Part shown: positions 1 to 64,000 of the stretch, in pieces | How positions within the stretch are numbered: the first letter of the stretch is position 1 | How the letters are laid out: each line of letters begins with the position of its first letter | Origin: Adiantum capillus-veneris | Lineage: Eukaryota > Streptophyta > Polypodiopsida > Polypodiales > Pteridaceae | Direction: 5' to 3' | NCBI GenBank assembly: GCA_014529385.2 | Contig: CM043950.1 | Location: 66,790,935-66,854,934 of the forward strand | DNA length: 64,000 nt | Program-made: the position numbers and the translations under genes | The notes under the pieces: generated by a model | What the model was told of the DNA's origin: nothing | What the model saw: only the letters and a program-made list of their open reading frames with translations | Databases searched by the model: none

Positions 1-715
1 GCTTGGGCTTCCTGAACATCTATGCGCCCAATGTGGCGAGTGCACGTGCAGAGTTTGGTCTCACATTGTAGAGTCTCTACCACAGGCAGAGCAATGGTGC
101 ATTGGTGGAGTTGAGTTGGCAAATTGGGAGAGGCTATGCATGACTTTGCGGGTTGCAGATGTGTGGCAGCACTCTGGCTTTGTGAGGCCGCCAGACAGCT
201 TGGCCTTCTCTCGTTCGGACCGCAGAGTGGGAGGAGTGAATCTATCGCAAATAGTTCTACACTAGTGACCACTTTTGTGACTTGGGTGGGACAATTTCCA
301 TTCTGGCTGGGACATCTTTTTCAGACCATGCACCAGTGATCCTCATAGTGACAGATAGACAAAGGAGGGGGAGCACGATGCTGCGCATCCTTGAGGGTCT
401 TGCTGGACTGTGAGCTCAGAGAGAGAGTGGTGGCTCTTTGGAAAGAGGACTTGGACACGCTGAACTCTCCTGCGGACAGAGTGGCCTTTGGACTTTCTCA
501 GCTTAGTCGGCTCTTTCTTCAGGAGTCTACGGCCCGCTTGGCTGCAGCAAGAGAGGAGCAGTAGTGTCTCTGACAAGGCGTTGCTTCCTTGCAGAGGATG
601 TAGGAGTAGCACCCAGACAGTCCCTGGTTGGAGGAGCACTTGCAACAGGCTCACCGGGAGCTTGCCAGCACAGAGGAGAGGCGCCATGAGTTTGCTTTCC
701 ATCGAACAGGCATCT
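1..715 (+). pseudogene. LINE B copy 1, endonuclease and linker, decayed
   Basis: Conceptual reading across several frames gives fragments of an L1-type APE endonuclease: FLNIYAPN near 5-40, CIGG near 95, and SDHAPVILIVTD near 320-355, which matches the SDHxPI motif at the end of the fold. After this comes a helix-rich linker typical of the stretch between endonuclease and RT. The frame is broken by stops near 68 and 122 and by several shifts. The 5' end lies outside the window. Confidence 0.7.
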
Positions 716-1157
716 TCTCGAGTTTGACTTCATAGTGGTAGTCAAAAAGAACACAACACACCAAGAACATATCACCTGTCAAGAATCACTTTGGGGGAAG
801 CACCAAAAGGGGTTGACGATGAGTTACCAAATGCTTATTTGTTCTCTGTATAGATGATTCCTAGATGATGGGAGGACCTTGTATCTCTAATGACCATAGC
901 TCAAGTGGAGTCATAGATACCACTTCCTATTACGCTACGATTGATTGTGGAATCGGCTTTATATCAATTACTGGCTAGAAGGATGTATCTGAGGAGCATG
1001 CAAACTATTTGATTCAAGCTCATACGAAGGTTGTAGGACTCCATTTTGCGAAAGATCAAACCTTATGATGTTTAACGTGGTTAGCGGTCTATTGGCCTAC
1101 GATGAGAAAAGACGTTCATGATTATGTGAACAATTTTTGTTAGTGTAAGGCTGACAT
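716..1157 (+). mobile_element. Ty3 pol fragment captured inside LINE B
   Basis: In decayed form this reads as the end of a Ty3 RNase H domain (FDF-VVV-THQ, then GVDDELPNAYLFSV) followed by the integrase zinc region (H, H, FAKDQT, YWPTMRKDVHDYVNNFC-C). The LINE B sequence on both sides is collinear with the copy at 36840-36935, where the insert is absent and replaced by about 18 bp. No LTR, primer site or target duplication is seen, so it did not arrive as a normal LTR element. Confidence 0.68.
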
Positions 1158-2811
1158 AGCGACAGAGGCGTTCTTTGAGACAGCGGGACTCCCGCCAGTG
1201 TTAGCCAGTTGAGGAGGCCTAGCGGGTCAGTTGCTTCAGAGCAAGAGGACATGCGTGCGATTGCTACTGACTTTTATCATGACCTATTGGCACAGCCTCA
1301 GTCAGAGCGTCAGGATGCATGCAGAGAGCAAGTTTGGGCACATATGCCTTGTCTTGTGACTGAGGAGATGCGCCAGAGGCTTGAGCTGCCTTTTCAGCTT
1401 GAGGAGCTCCACATGGCCCTCAGAGCACTTCCCCGTGGTAGCTGTCCAGGTAAAGATGGTTTGACTCCCAGTTTTTTCTTAGAGTAATGGGACTTGCTTG
1501 GCTTAGATCTCTGCAACGTTTTTCAGTACATCCTACACATAGGAGAGATGCCTGACAGCATGAGTGAGGGCTTGATCTACCTCATTCCCAAGGAGGGTGG
1601 CTCCTTGGATGAGATTCAGTAGTGGCGGCCCATCACCATCCTCAACTGGGCCTACAAAATTCTTGCCAAGGCTCTGAGTTTGAGGATTCAGCCACTTCTA
1701 CAGAGCATCGTACATGGGACCCAAACAGGTTTTGTCAAGGAGCGCAGTATCCTTGACAACATCTTTACTTTTAGGGAGGCATCTGCCCTCGCGCGCCTCC
1801 ATGATGAGGATCTCGTGATACTTCTTCTTGATTTTGAAAAGGCCTATGATAAAGTTGACTGGGACTTTTTGGAGGGCACTCTACGGAGGATGGGCTTCTC
1901 AGACGCCAGGATCAGAGGTGTGCCAGCTCTTTATAGACGTGCACACAGTCAAGTGCTGTTGGTAGGAAGTAGAGGAGATCGTTTCATGCTCACACGTTCA
2001 GTCAGAGAGGGCTGCCCTCTTGCCTCCTTCCTCTTTCTGTTCTATGCTGAGGTGATGAGCAAATTTTTGGTTTCATATCAGGTTGGTTTACTTGGCTTAG
2101 CGCTCCCTATTCGGGGCGATGAGCTATTGGATGCTGAGTTTGCAGACGACTCAGCTTTATACTTGGAGGGCCATGAGGCCAACCTACACAGGTGTGAGCA
2201 GGCTCTTGAGACTTTTTGTTGCCACTTGGGAAGCAGCTGTTTGGTCCACTCTCACGGGCCCGGCATTACAGTTTGAGTTATCCTCCGCTAGTAGAATGAT
2301 AGTGATATAGGAGGGTCGTCCCACACTTCATCCTGCTATAGAGCATACCCCACAAGAGTGGTGCAGTGAGAGAGAGGTGTGTTGGGAGCTCGTGTGTGTC
2401 CTGACCCTCTGGTTCATCTGGCGGGTCCGCTGCTTCCGCATCTTCGAGGCTCGCCTTGTGCCACCAGCGGAGACTGTTCGAGATTTTTGGCTGGAGCTCA
2501 TCCATACTCTCAGGGGACAATTCGAGAGACTTCGGGTAGCTCCGACCGCATGCGGGAGCGCAGAGAGGAGTTCCTTCGACTCTGGCGCCCTGAGCCTTTC
2601 TTCACCATGGTCCACAATGTGCTCAGATGGCACTACCGGCCACCTGTATGGCTTTTCCCTCTTCCCATCTCCCTCATTGTACATATGTTGTTTTTGCATT
2701 GGGAGAGTCTCCCCTTATGATTGTTGTAGCCCTCTGTAGTAGAGGTGGTTGTAGCCCTATGGGAAGTTTCATTCTAATAGAAGGATCTTTTTCTTGGGAA
2801 AAAAAAAAAGA
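1158..2811 (+). pseudogene. LINE B copy 1, reverse transcriptase and 3' end
   Basis: Open pieces at 1209-1487 and 1680-2276 carry an L1-type RT. Visible motifs are LLDFEKAYDKVDW (motif A), REGCPLASFLF (motif B) and EFADDSALYLEG (motif C with the catalytic DD). IPKEGGS and RPITILNWAYKILAKAL are the usual earlier blocks. Stops at 1485 and 1619 break the frame. At about 2220 the sequence jumps to the element's far 3' part (compare 56510-56970), an internal deletion of the C-terminal domain. The copy ends in TTCTTGGG plus an A run near 2800-2811. Confidence 0.8.
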
Positions 2812-2929
2812 GGGGGGTATATCACTGGGAGGTGTATTTTTCCTATTTCCTTCTTTAAATATGCAATACATATCTTTATTTAATTTATTTTTGTTTCCCT
2901 CGAAACCCTTGAAAACGTGCAATTGAACA

Positions 2930-3345
2930 TGCAAGATGGTTCACTTCAGAAGCTTCGGGGAAGCCTTGGAGTGGTTGTATAGGAGTTCGGGCACCTGTTA
3001 GTGACCAAAACAGGAAATTACAGCATGCTGAAATTTACTTACAACTCACCAGACAACTTCTAAAATGCAAGGAAATCTGTCCTCAACTTGTACTCAGTGA
3101 CCTATAGAGATTTTGGCGCCTTTATGCTGCCCAAATTGGGTGGAAAACCTGCAATTTCAGCCCTTGACAGGTTTGGACAGCTTGGTGGGAGTTTGGTTTA
3201 AGTGTTCGGATTGTTTGTTTTCAATTGAATAAAGAAATGCAGGGGTGCCAATCTTTGGGGTCTATAGGGTGTCGGTCTACGTGTATGCAGTGACAATCTA
3301 GTTGCTGGACGCATCTGTGTTCTCTCTTTTTCTCAATCCTCTTGT
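2930..3345 (+). repeat. LTR-like remnant
   Basis: Near 3225-3275 there is a polyadenylation-type block (aataaagaaatgcaggggtg, then ccaatctttgggg) that closely resembles the R region of the LTR family at 62790-62830 and 63650-63690. Upstream it is AT-rich with short GTTTTGG motifs. No paired LTR was found, so this may be a solo LTR or a fragment. Limits are approximate. Confidence 0.45.
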
Positions 3346-3374
3346 GATAATAACGGGTAATTGAGTGCACACGT

Positions 3375-3555
3375 GCATGTGTATCTTCACACATGTAGAC
3401 ACATACATGTATGTACTTAAGTATATAAGTTTGTGAACTTATATACATGTTTGTGCTTATATACATATACAGATATGTATACATTAATGTGTATATGTAT
3501 GCATGTATGTATGTATTATACACACATACATGTATGTGTGTGTGAATTACATACA
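3375..3555. repeat. Degenerate TG/TA/CA tract
   Basis: This is an alternating purine-pyrimidine stretch built from atacatgtatg, gtatat and tgtgtg units, able to form hairpins (acatgt, tacatgta). A short (TG)n tract with CGCACGCG follows at 3671-3700. It is not coding. Confidence 0.7.
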
Positions 3556-4953
3556 CATGACTCTAGACTCCATACAAAGAGGTGTTTTTAATTTACAAAG
3601 AGGTACAATTCGTAGGTTTCACCGAAACATTTCGCAGGCTTTGACGTTTTTTCATACCCATGAAGCAGGATTTGTGTGTGTGTGTGTGTGCGCACGCGCA
3701 ATTGTAAGGTTTAACGGCACATTTGATAATAGATTTATGAAAAGCACAGATGCTTTCTTTTAAGTTAATGGTACTTCTCTCCTCAAGGAGAGGAAGTGTT
3801 CAAATGCTTGTCATGGAGTTGGACTGTCCTTTGTCAAAAGCAAGGTCTTAATGTGCTTGTCTACGTCCTCGGATGAAGGCCTTTGCTACTCAATGAACTT
3901 TGATCCTCCACACATATTTTTCATGGCATCAAAATCGTCTTGGCTACCCAATGAATTTTGTGCACACCTAACAAGTTAGTAGTTACTGTCAAAAACTTCA
4001 ATTTTACTATTTATCTATTGTTTCTTCTCATAAGCATGTGTGCAAGTGACATAGATTAATAAATCATGAGGCAATTTGTGCGAGGCAATTGTCTCTCACT
4101 TGTGGTTTTGACGGTGCAATTTCCCTGCTTGGGACCAACAGGATCGACTTTGCTCATTTCATTGTGTGGTTTTGCTCATTTTTTGACGGTTTTGTGCAGA
4201 CAGTTAAAAACAATTTGTGAAAAATTTAATTCCCTTTGGTTTTCAACATTAAAGACGAAAAATCTAGCAATCATGTTTCGTTCTTCTTCTTTTTCAAACT
4301 CTAGAGGGCCAAAAATGGCCGATGAGAAAAAACCATGTACAAAAGATCAGCGTCATCTGTATGTCATAATAAACAATCAACAAAAAAGAGTCTCCGCTAT
4401 GATGTATCTGTGTCAAAGATCGTCTCTCTTTCCCTCTATGAGTGCAATATGCTCTTTCCTCCACATGACAAAGATTTAGTTGTTTTACATTTTGGTGATT
4501 TGCAGTGCATTGTCTTCATCCCTTCTGTAGTGCACTGTCTTCACCACTTTCGCTGTGATAGAAGCGGGTTACAAATGGCCTGGGCGTCTGTGAGTAGGAC
4601 ACTTTGTCGAGAGGTATTGGCTCATGAAAGAGTGCATGATGTCTGGCCCCTGCCTCATGTTTTACCTCCTACCCCCATAGGCTACATAGCCTAAGTATTC
4701 CTAATTGCTCAATCTATTCTGCACCACTTATGTACACAGATTTTAAATTTTTTTGTATGTGTCTTAGGTTCCTTACTAGTCAGTCTCACTAAACAAAAAT
4801 AAATGTGTGTGTTACAAAAAGCACACACTCGTACATGTGTTTACCTTTCATTTAAGTGACACGCTACTCCAGGTTCATCATACAAAACATCAATGCTTTC
4901 TACTTATCCATCTCATGCAAGCTTCTGATTAAAACTTGAGACACGCTACTTAC
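3556..4953. other. Intronic DNA of the TPR gene, no gene seen
   Basis: This AT-rich DNA follows exon e on the minus strand. Open frames here are short and lack any family pattern. A small inverted repeat (ctctcct-ca-aggagag) sits near 3779-3794. Nothing else was recognised. Confidence 0.5.
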
Positions 4954-59592
<54,639 letters not shown>

Positions 59593-59935
59593 CTGTGAAA
59601 CAAGTAACGTTAGTTGGCGCATGTCTGGTCTCTAATTCCTTATCAAAATACGATCAAACACTCGAATCAGATTGTCAAAGCCTATCAATGCCTGCAAACA
59701 ATTCAAACTTTTCTCATGAATGCATGATCAAAATTAGGTACTTTGTACATGACCATATTGACAGTAAGGAGAGAAATCACCAAATATGTAAAAACTTCAA
59801 AGAGAACCCAGAGGAGCGGTAATAGTTCTTAGTTCTTAGCCATCGCCAAAAAACACACACGCAGTTGGTAGCTTTTCTATAGACGACAAGCCCAACACAG
59901 GCTATCTAGCTGTTATCCCTTTCATCTCTCCTCAA
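59593..59935. other. Intron upstream of TPR exon a, no gene seen
   Basis: AT-rich. The small open frame 59595-59822 overlaps the acceptor of exon a in antisense and has no family pattern. Confidence 0.5.
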
Positions 59936-61837
59936 TTAATTAAAGGAGAGACCTGAAAAGACTCTTCCAGGCTGGAGGTTGTGTGCTAAGGGTGAAGCAC
60001 TTTGGCAGTTCTTCAAATTGGGCCAATGACAAATGGTCTCAACTTTGGCCGGGTCCATCTTTACACCTTTCGCTGAGATGATATGTCCCAAAAAGTCTCT
60101 CTCACTCGCGAGAAAAACTTACTTTTTTTTCGCATTTACAACCAGTTTAAGTTGATGCAGTGTCTGTGGTCTCTGCCCCACTCTTTAGAGAAGATGATGA
60201 TGTCATGAAAGTGCCCACAAATGATCGGTGCCCTCTGAAAATCCTATCCATCATGCGGTTGAATATAGCCGGAGCATTCATAAGTCCAAATGGCATCACC
60301 AAATATTCATACAAACCAAAAGTCATCCTGAAAGCTGTCTTGTAGACGTCTTCAGGAGAAATTCGGATTTGATGATAACCATTCTTCACATCAATTCAGC
60401 AAGTAGAACCCTGAAGTTTGTCGAGTATATCATCAATCCTCAGAATGGGAAATCTGTTTTGGTTCATTATTTCTTCATTTTGGGCTCCGCTAGGTCAGTA
60501 AGATGGCCAGCTCGGTGGTGTACTATCGGGAATCAAATCAATGGTATGATCTTTCGGACGAGCAGGAAGTAACTCTCCTGGTAAGCCTTCAGGGAAAGTA
60601 GTCAGCCTGAGCTTGCAGAAATTCTTGTTCTTCCTTTTCAAGGTCAAACATATTTGACCTTTGATCATCATTCAATTATTGAAGAAAATTGAGTAAACAA
60701 AAAGACTGGATTTCATTAATCGGGAAACGGTAGACGAGGATACCAGTAGGGCAGACTCGCCCTTCAGTACAATCTCTTTGCCCTTCTCATTCTTCAAGAT
60801 GGCTTTCCTTGCCCTATAATTGATCACAGCACTATTCTTGGGGAACCAAGGGATTCCTCGGAGAACGTCACACCCTTCCAAAGGCATGATGTAAAAGTCC
60901 TCGCGCCCTAAATACCCCTGACAATGCAAACGTAGTTTGCCAATGAAAGGTGTAATGGCAACATCCCGTCCGGGTGCCTCTCGAACAGTCTCAATCGGTG
61001 GCCCCATTTCCTCGGGCGTAATTCCAAGTCAAGCCACCAATTCGGTTGAAATAAAGTTGGCCTTGGCTCCTCCATAAAGGAAAAATAAGGGCTCCGTGGT
61101 CTGGCACTTTGCCCCATGCTTTGCAAAGTTCGGTACTTATGTCCATCTGATCAGGGTCGGTCCTCACAAAGTCTGGTGTCAGTCCTGCTTTCGTCTTTCC
61201 TTTTCTTCCACGCTCTTCGGCTTCTCTTGAATTCCCTGGTTTGTGTTTTGGTGGTCCTCTAGTTCTTCTTTTCAAGAATTCAGTCCAACTCTTTCTACAA
61301 GTACAAGTTGCACTTTTCTGCACTCGTCTGTCCTTTCAGCTTTCCTCCCGACCTGAGAGGAGAGTCAATGGCCTCACACCATCTCGAGTGAATCTCATCA
61401 ATCTGGTAATCCTTCGGGTGTTTCGCAAATCTGGGGTCTCTGGTCAATCTTTTAACACATGTATCAACCATCAGTTGACGTTTGTACTCTGCTCTCGCAA
61501 ACCTTTCCGCCAAGAATTTGTCCAAATCTTCATTCTGTTTGTTCTTTAGTTCCCGAGCCCGATTTCAATTTTTCTTTGCCTACCCACCGAGCGGTGTTGT
61601 CTATCAGATTCTCCGCGAGAACCCGTGTGTAATCTACGGTTCTTCATGGCTTATGCCCGGTAAGACAGAGCGATGAAGATGGGAGCGCGCGCAATGCGCG
61701 ATGCACAAAGGGTGGGAGTGGCTGATACATAGATAAAATCTCGACCGTTCTGTCGTGTTCTTCTCGAGAATCTGTGTGCGCTGCAGAAGGGATCGGATCC
61801 TCCGTAGAAGAAGAAGCTTTTTGAGCTTTGATATCAT
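59936..61837 (-). pseudogene. Ty3 family 2 copy 2: gag, protease and partial RT
   Basis: Minus strand from the leader at 61720: capsid pieces (VKRLTRDPRFAKHPKDYQ near 61440), a basic region, and a protease whose motif reads FLYGGAKANFI where FDxGA is usual, so the catalytic Asp is lost. The protease end is CDVLRGIPWF near 60870. RT follows with [18 protein letters not shown] and [15 protein letters not shown] near 60390-60240. The YxDD region is disrupted (SSSLKSG near 60190). The element is cut at about 59940; RNase H and integrase are absent. Confidence 0.82.
61825..61836 (-). other. Degenerate primer binding site, Ty3 family 2 copy 2
   Basis: The reverse strand reads TGATATCAAAGC right after the LTR end (…GTGTTACA A), two changes from the tRNA-iMet site TGGTATCAGAGC. 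Confidence 0.75.
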
Positions 61838-62280
<443 letters not shown>

Positions 62281-62863
62281 CTGTCACAAACTACTGATGT
62301 GTCAAGTCACTGAAGAATAGGGCCAACCTTCAGATCACGGCTGAGGGGCCTAAACCCTCAGAAGAACAAGCAACAGCAGAAGAAGAAGTCCTACCAGCTT
62401 ATGGGACCCCGTCAGATGGAGCCCAAGAGACATTAAGGAATTAAAATAAAGCAGGATCCACACACACACAAAGGCTTGCGCATTAGCTAATGACGTGGCA
62501 ACTGTACAGAAAACCTTGATTTTGCGTTGACATGCTGACGTGGTAATTTGTACGGATTTTCGCGGTTTGCGTTGCTGACGTAGCAATTGTACGGATTTCC
62601 GTGATTTACGCTGGTAGCTTTCGGGCATTGCTTTTGGACCAGATGCTTTTGAGTTTGAAGGCTTTTCATGTAAACTGCTTTTGGGCCTAGGGCCTTTAAA
62701 TATGAGGCCATGGGCTCATTCTCTGGCATGCTTCCTGGAGAAGGTGCAGAGTTTGGAGTACCAGCTTGTACTCTGTTGATGCAATACAAAGAAATACCGA
62801 AAGGGGCGTCAAGGTTTGGGGTCAATACTCTCTGGGATAGAATTCCACCACTCCGTGTCGCGT

Positions 62864-62932
<69 letters not shown>

Positions 62933-62985
62933 TCAAGTGTTATTGGAGTGCTAAAAGTCTGTTCAATCTGTTCTTTTCTATTGGC
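62281..62985 (+). repeat. Ty3 family 2 LTR, plus orientation
   Basis: Begins TGTCACAAACTACTGATGTG, matching the U3 start on the minus strand at 17208. Contains GACGTGG boxes, TATA-like cctttaaatatg near 62692, aataca-aagaaatacc near 62783, and (CT)n at 62869-62928. No coding region follows it, so it is probably a solo or rearranged LTR. Confidence 0.7.
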
Positions 62986-63723
62986 ACGTGGTGCCGCCTT
63001 GTGACACAGCTTGCCACGTGGCACAGCCAGCACAAAACACGGAATTTTCGTACAGCCTTCTACGTCAGCATCCATACGGTTTGCCACATCAACATGTCAG
63101 CGCGATTTATGGAACTCTCTTTCAGAGTGCAAGCTTCTGGTCTTTAGGGTTTTAGGCCCCTCGGCCGGAGTACCATAAGTTGGTACAAAGTGATGACGTG
63201 GCATGCCTAACAGGCACAGGAATGGCAGAGTGGACAAGAGAACTAAACCGACCAACTTAAAGAACTTTTGAGCACTGGCCGAGGGATATCTCAAAGCTTA
63301 AAGTCTGACGCTGATTTTCGTAAAACGCGTTGACATACTGACGTGGCAGTCCGTATGGATGGTGACGTGGCACGACTGTATGGATTTTCCACAAATTACG
63401 CTAAGATTGCCACGATGCAATCTGTACGGATTTTTGCAAATTACGTTGGCTGTTTTTGTCTGATTTCAACGCTCTTTGGGAAGCGGATGCTTTTGGGGAT
63501 TAATGATTTTGGGGAAGTGCTTTTGGGACTCTGATTTTAGGCATCCCTTATAATGTTTATAAGCGTCCCTGGGCCTCACCTGCAGAGCATCTGGACACGG
63601 AGTTTGAGAGTAGAGGACCCTCGGGAATTGTACACTGCAGCGAGTAATAATAAAGAAATATCGGAAGGGGCGCCAGTCTTTGGGGCTAGTGCGTGTAGCC
63701 ATGGAATTCCGTCTTGCCGTGTT

Positions 63724-63763
<40 letters not shown>
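62986..63763 (+). repeat. Second plus-strand family 2-like LTR
   Basis: A diverged relative: gcccctcggccggagtacca, four or more GACGTGGCA boxes (63205, 63342, 63364 and nearby), GCTTTTGG words, aataataaagaaatatcgg near 63645, and (CT)n at 63727-63762. No element body follows. Confidence 0.65.
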
Positions 63764-63866
63764 TTATTTTGTTAATCTGACTTGATATCAGATACACCGC
63801 ATTGTAACTTCCTGGTCTCATAGGTCACTTTGGCCTTTTGAAGACGTTAATATAACATTTCATTTC

Positions 63867-63925
<59 letters not shown>
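63764..63925 (+). mobile_element. LINE A 3'-end fragment with (CT)n tail
   Basis: gatatcagatacaccgcatt followed by the conserved tail (63812-63870), then (CT)n at 63871-63925. CT tracts stand on both sides. Confidence 0.85.
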
Positions 63926-63928
<3 letters not shown>

Positions 63929-64000
63929 AAAGCAGCGGATGCTAGATTGTCCAGAGCCTCTGTGGCCTTGGGAGGCTTGGAGAGGATGTGTTCACAAGTG
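63926..64000 (+). pseudogene. LINE A copy 4, 5'-truncated, runs off the window
   Basis: Starts right after (CT)n and reads KKAADARLSRASVALGGLER, then MCSQV, matching the region after RT motif C in copy 2 (24105-24170). The rest lies outside. Confidence 0.8.

Noticed and set aside
4066-4479. A 137-codon plus-strand frame (MRQFVRGNCLSLVVL)
   Set aside because: It is antisense within a TPR intron, with no known domain, no repeats elsewhere and biased AT-rich content.

Overview
The window looks like nuclear DNA of a land plant with a large, repeat-rich genome. A non-seed plant, perhaps a fern, is my inference. The LTR retrotransposons are of plant type: Ty1/copia and Ty3 chromovirus elements with a tRNA-iMet primer site (TGGTATCAGAGC), and a non-chromoviral Ty3 element with FMDD in its reverse transcriptase. 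One LINE family is the plant L1 type. Two others have a non-L1 style RT and a (CT)n tail, which is less usual in flowering plants. I saw no bacterial genes, tRNA or rRNA genes, or CRISPR.

The only host gene I can support lies on the minus strand and spans most of the window. Five exons (59546-59592, 59324-59468, 28048-28249, 5165-5226, 4954-5054) join in phase into part of a tetratricopeptide-repeat (TPR) protein. Two introns are very large (31,074 and 22,821 bp), and almost everything else described lies inside them or in the introns on either side.

Layout from left to right: a decayed L1-type LINE (LINE B copy 1) carrying a captured Ty3 pol scrap (1-2811); an LTR remnant and AT-rich DNA to 4950; two TPR exons; LINE A copy 1 split by a decayed copia element (5432-13976); LINE B ORF1 sequence and a deleted Ty3 element that keeps gag-protease but no RT (14470-19900); a near full-length LINE A copy 2 (20391-25612); ORF1-only LINE derivatives (25650-27240); a TPR exon at 28048; LINE C (29959-34330); a telo-box-like tract; LINE A copy 3; and a nested stack at 36811-57070. 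In that stack a LINE B was entered by a chromovirus (38618-55511), which was itself entered by a very young, apparently intact Ty3 element (42393-53549). Beyond it lie an inverted LINE B fragment, the two 5'-most visible TPR exons, another broken Ty3 element, a cluster of related LTRs, and LINE A ends.

Three points stand out. (1) The element at 42393-53549 has LTRs differing at one base in 590, a perfect CATCT target duplication, one unbroken 1,971-codon gag-pol frame, and a second long ORF (725 codons from its first ATG) of unknown function. (2) LINE A and LINE C each have ORF1 and ORF2 in the same frame, separated by one stop codon in a known leaky context (UGA CGG and UAG GGG), with no AUG before the endonuclease begins. 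This suggests stop-codon readthrough. (3) The LINEs share a 3' terminal hairpin followed by (CT)n, and several truncated copies also begin right after a (CT)n tract, linking the microsatellites here to retrotransposition.
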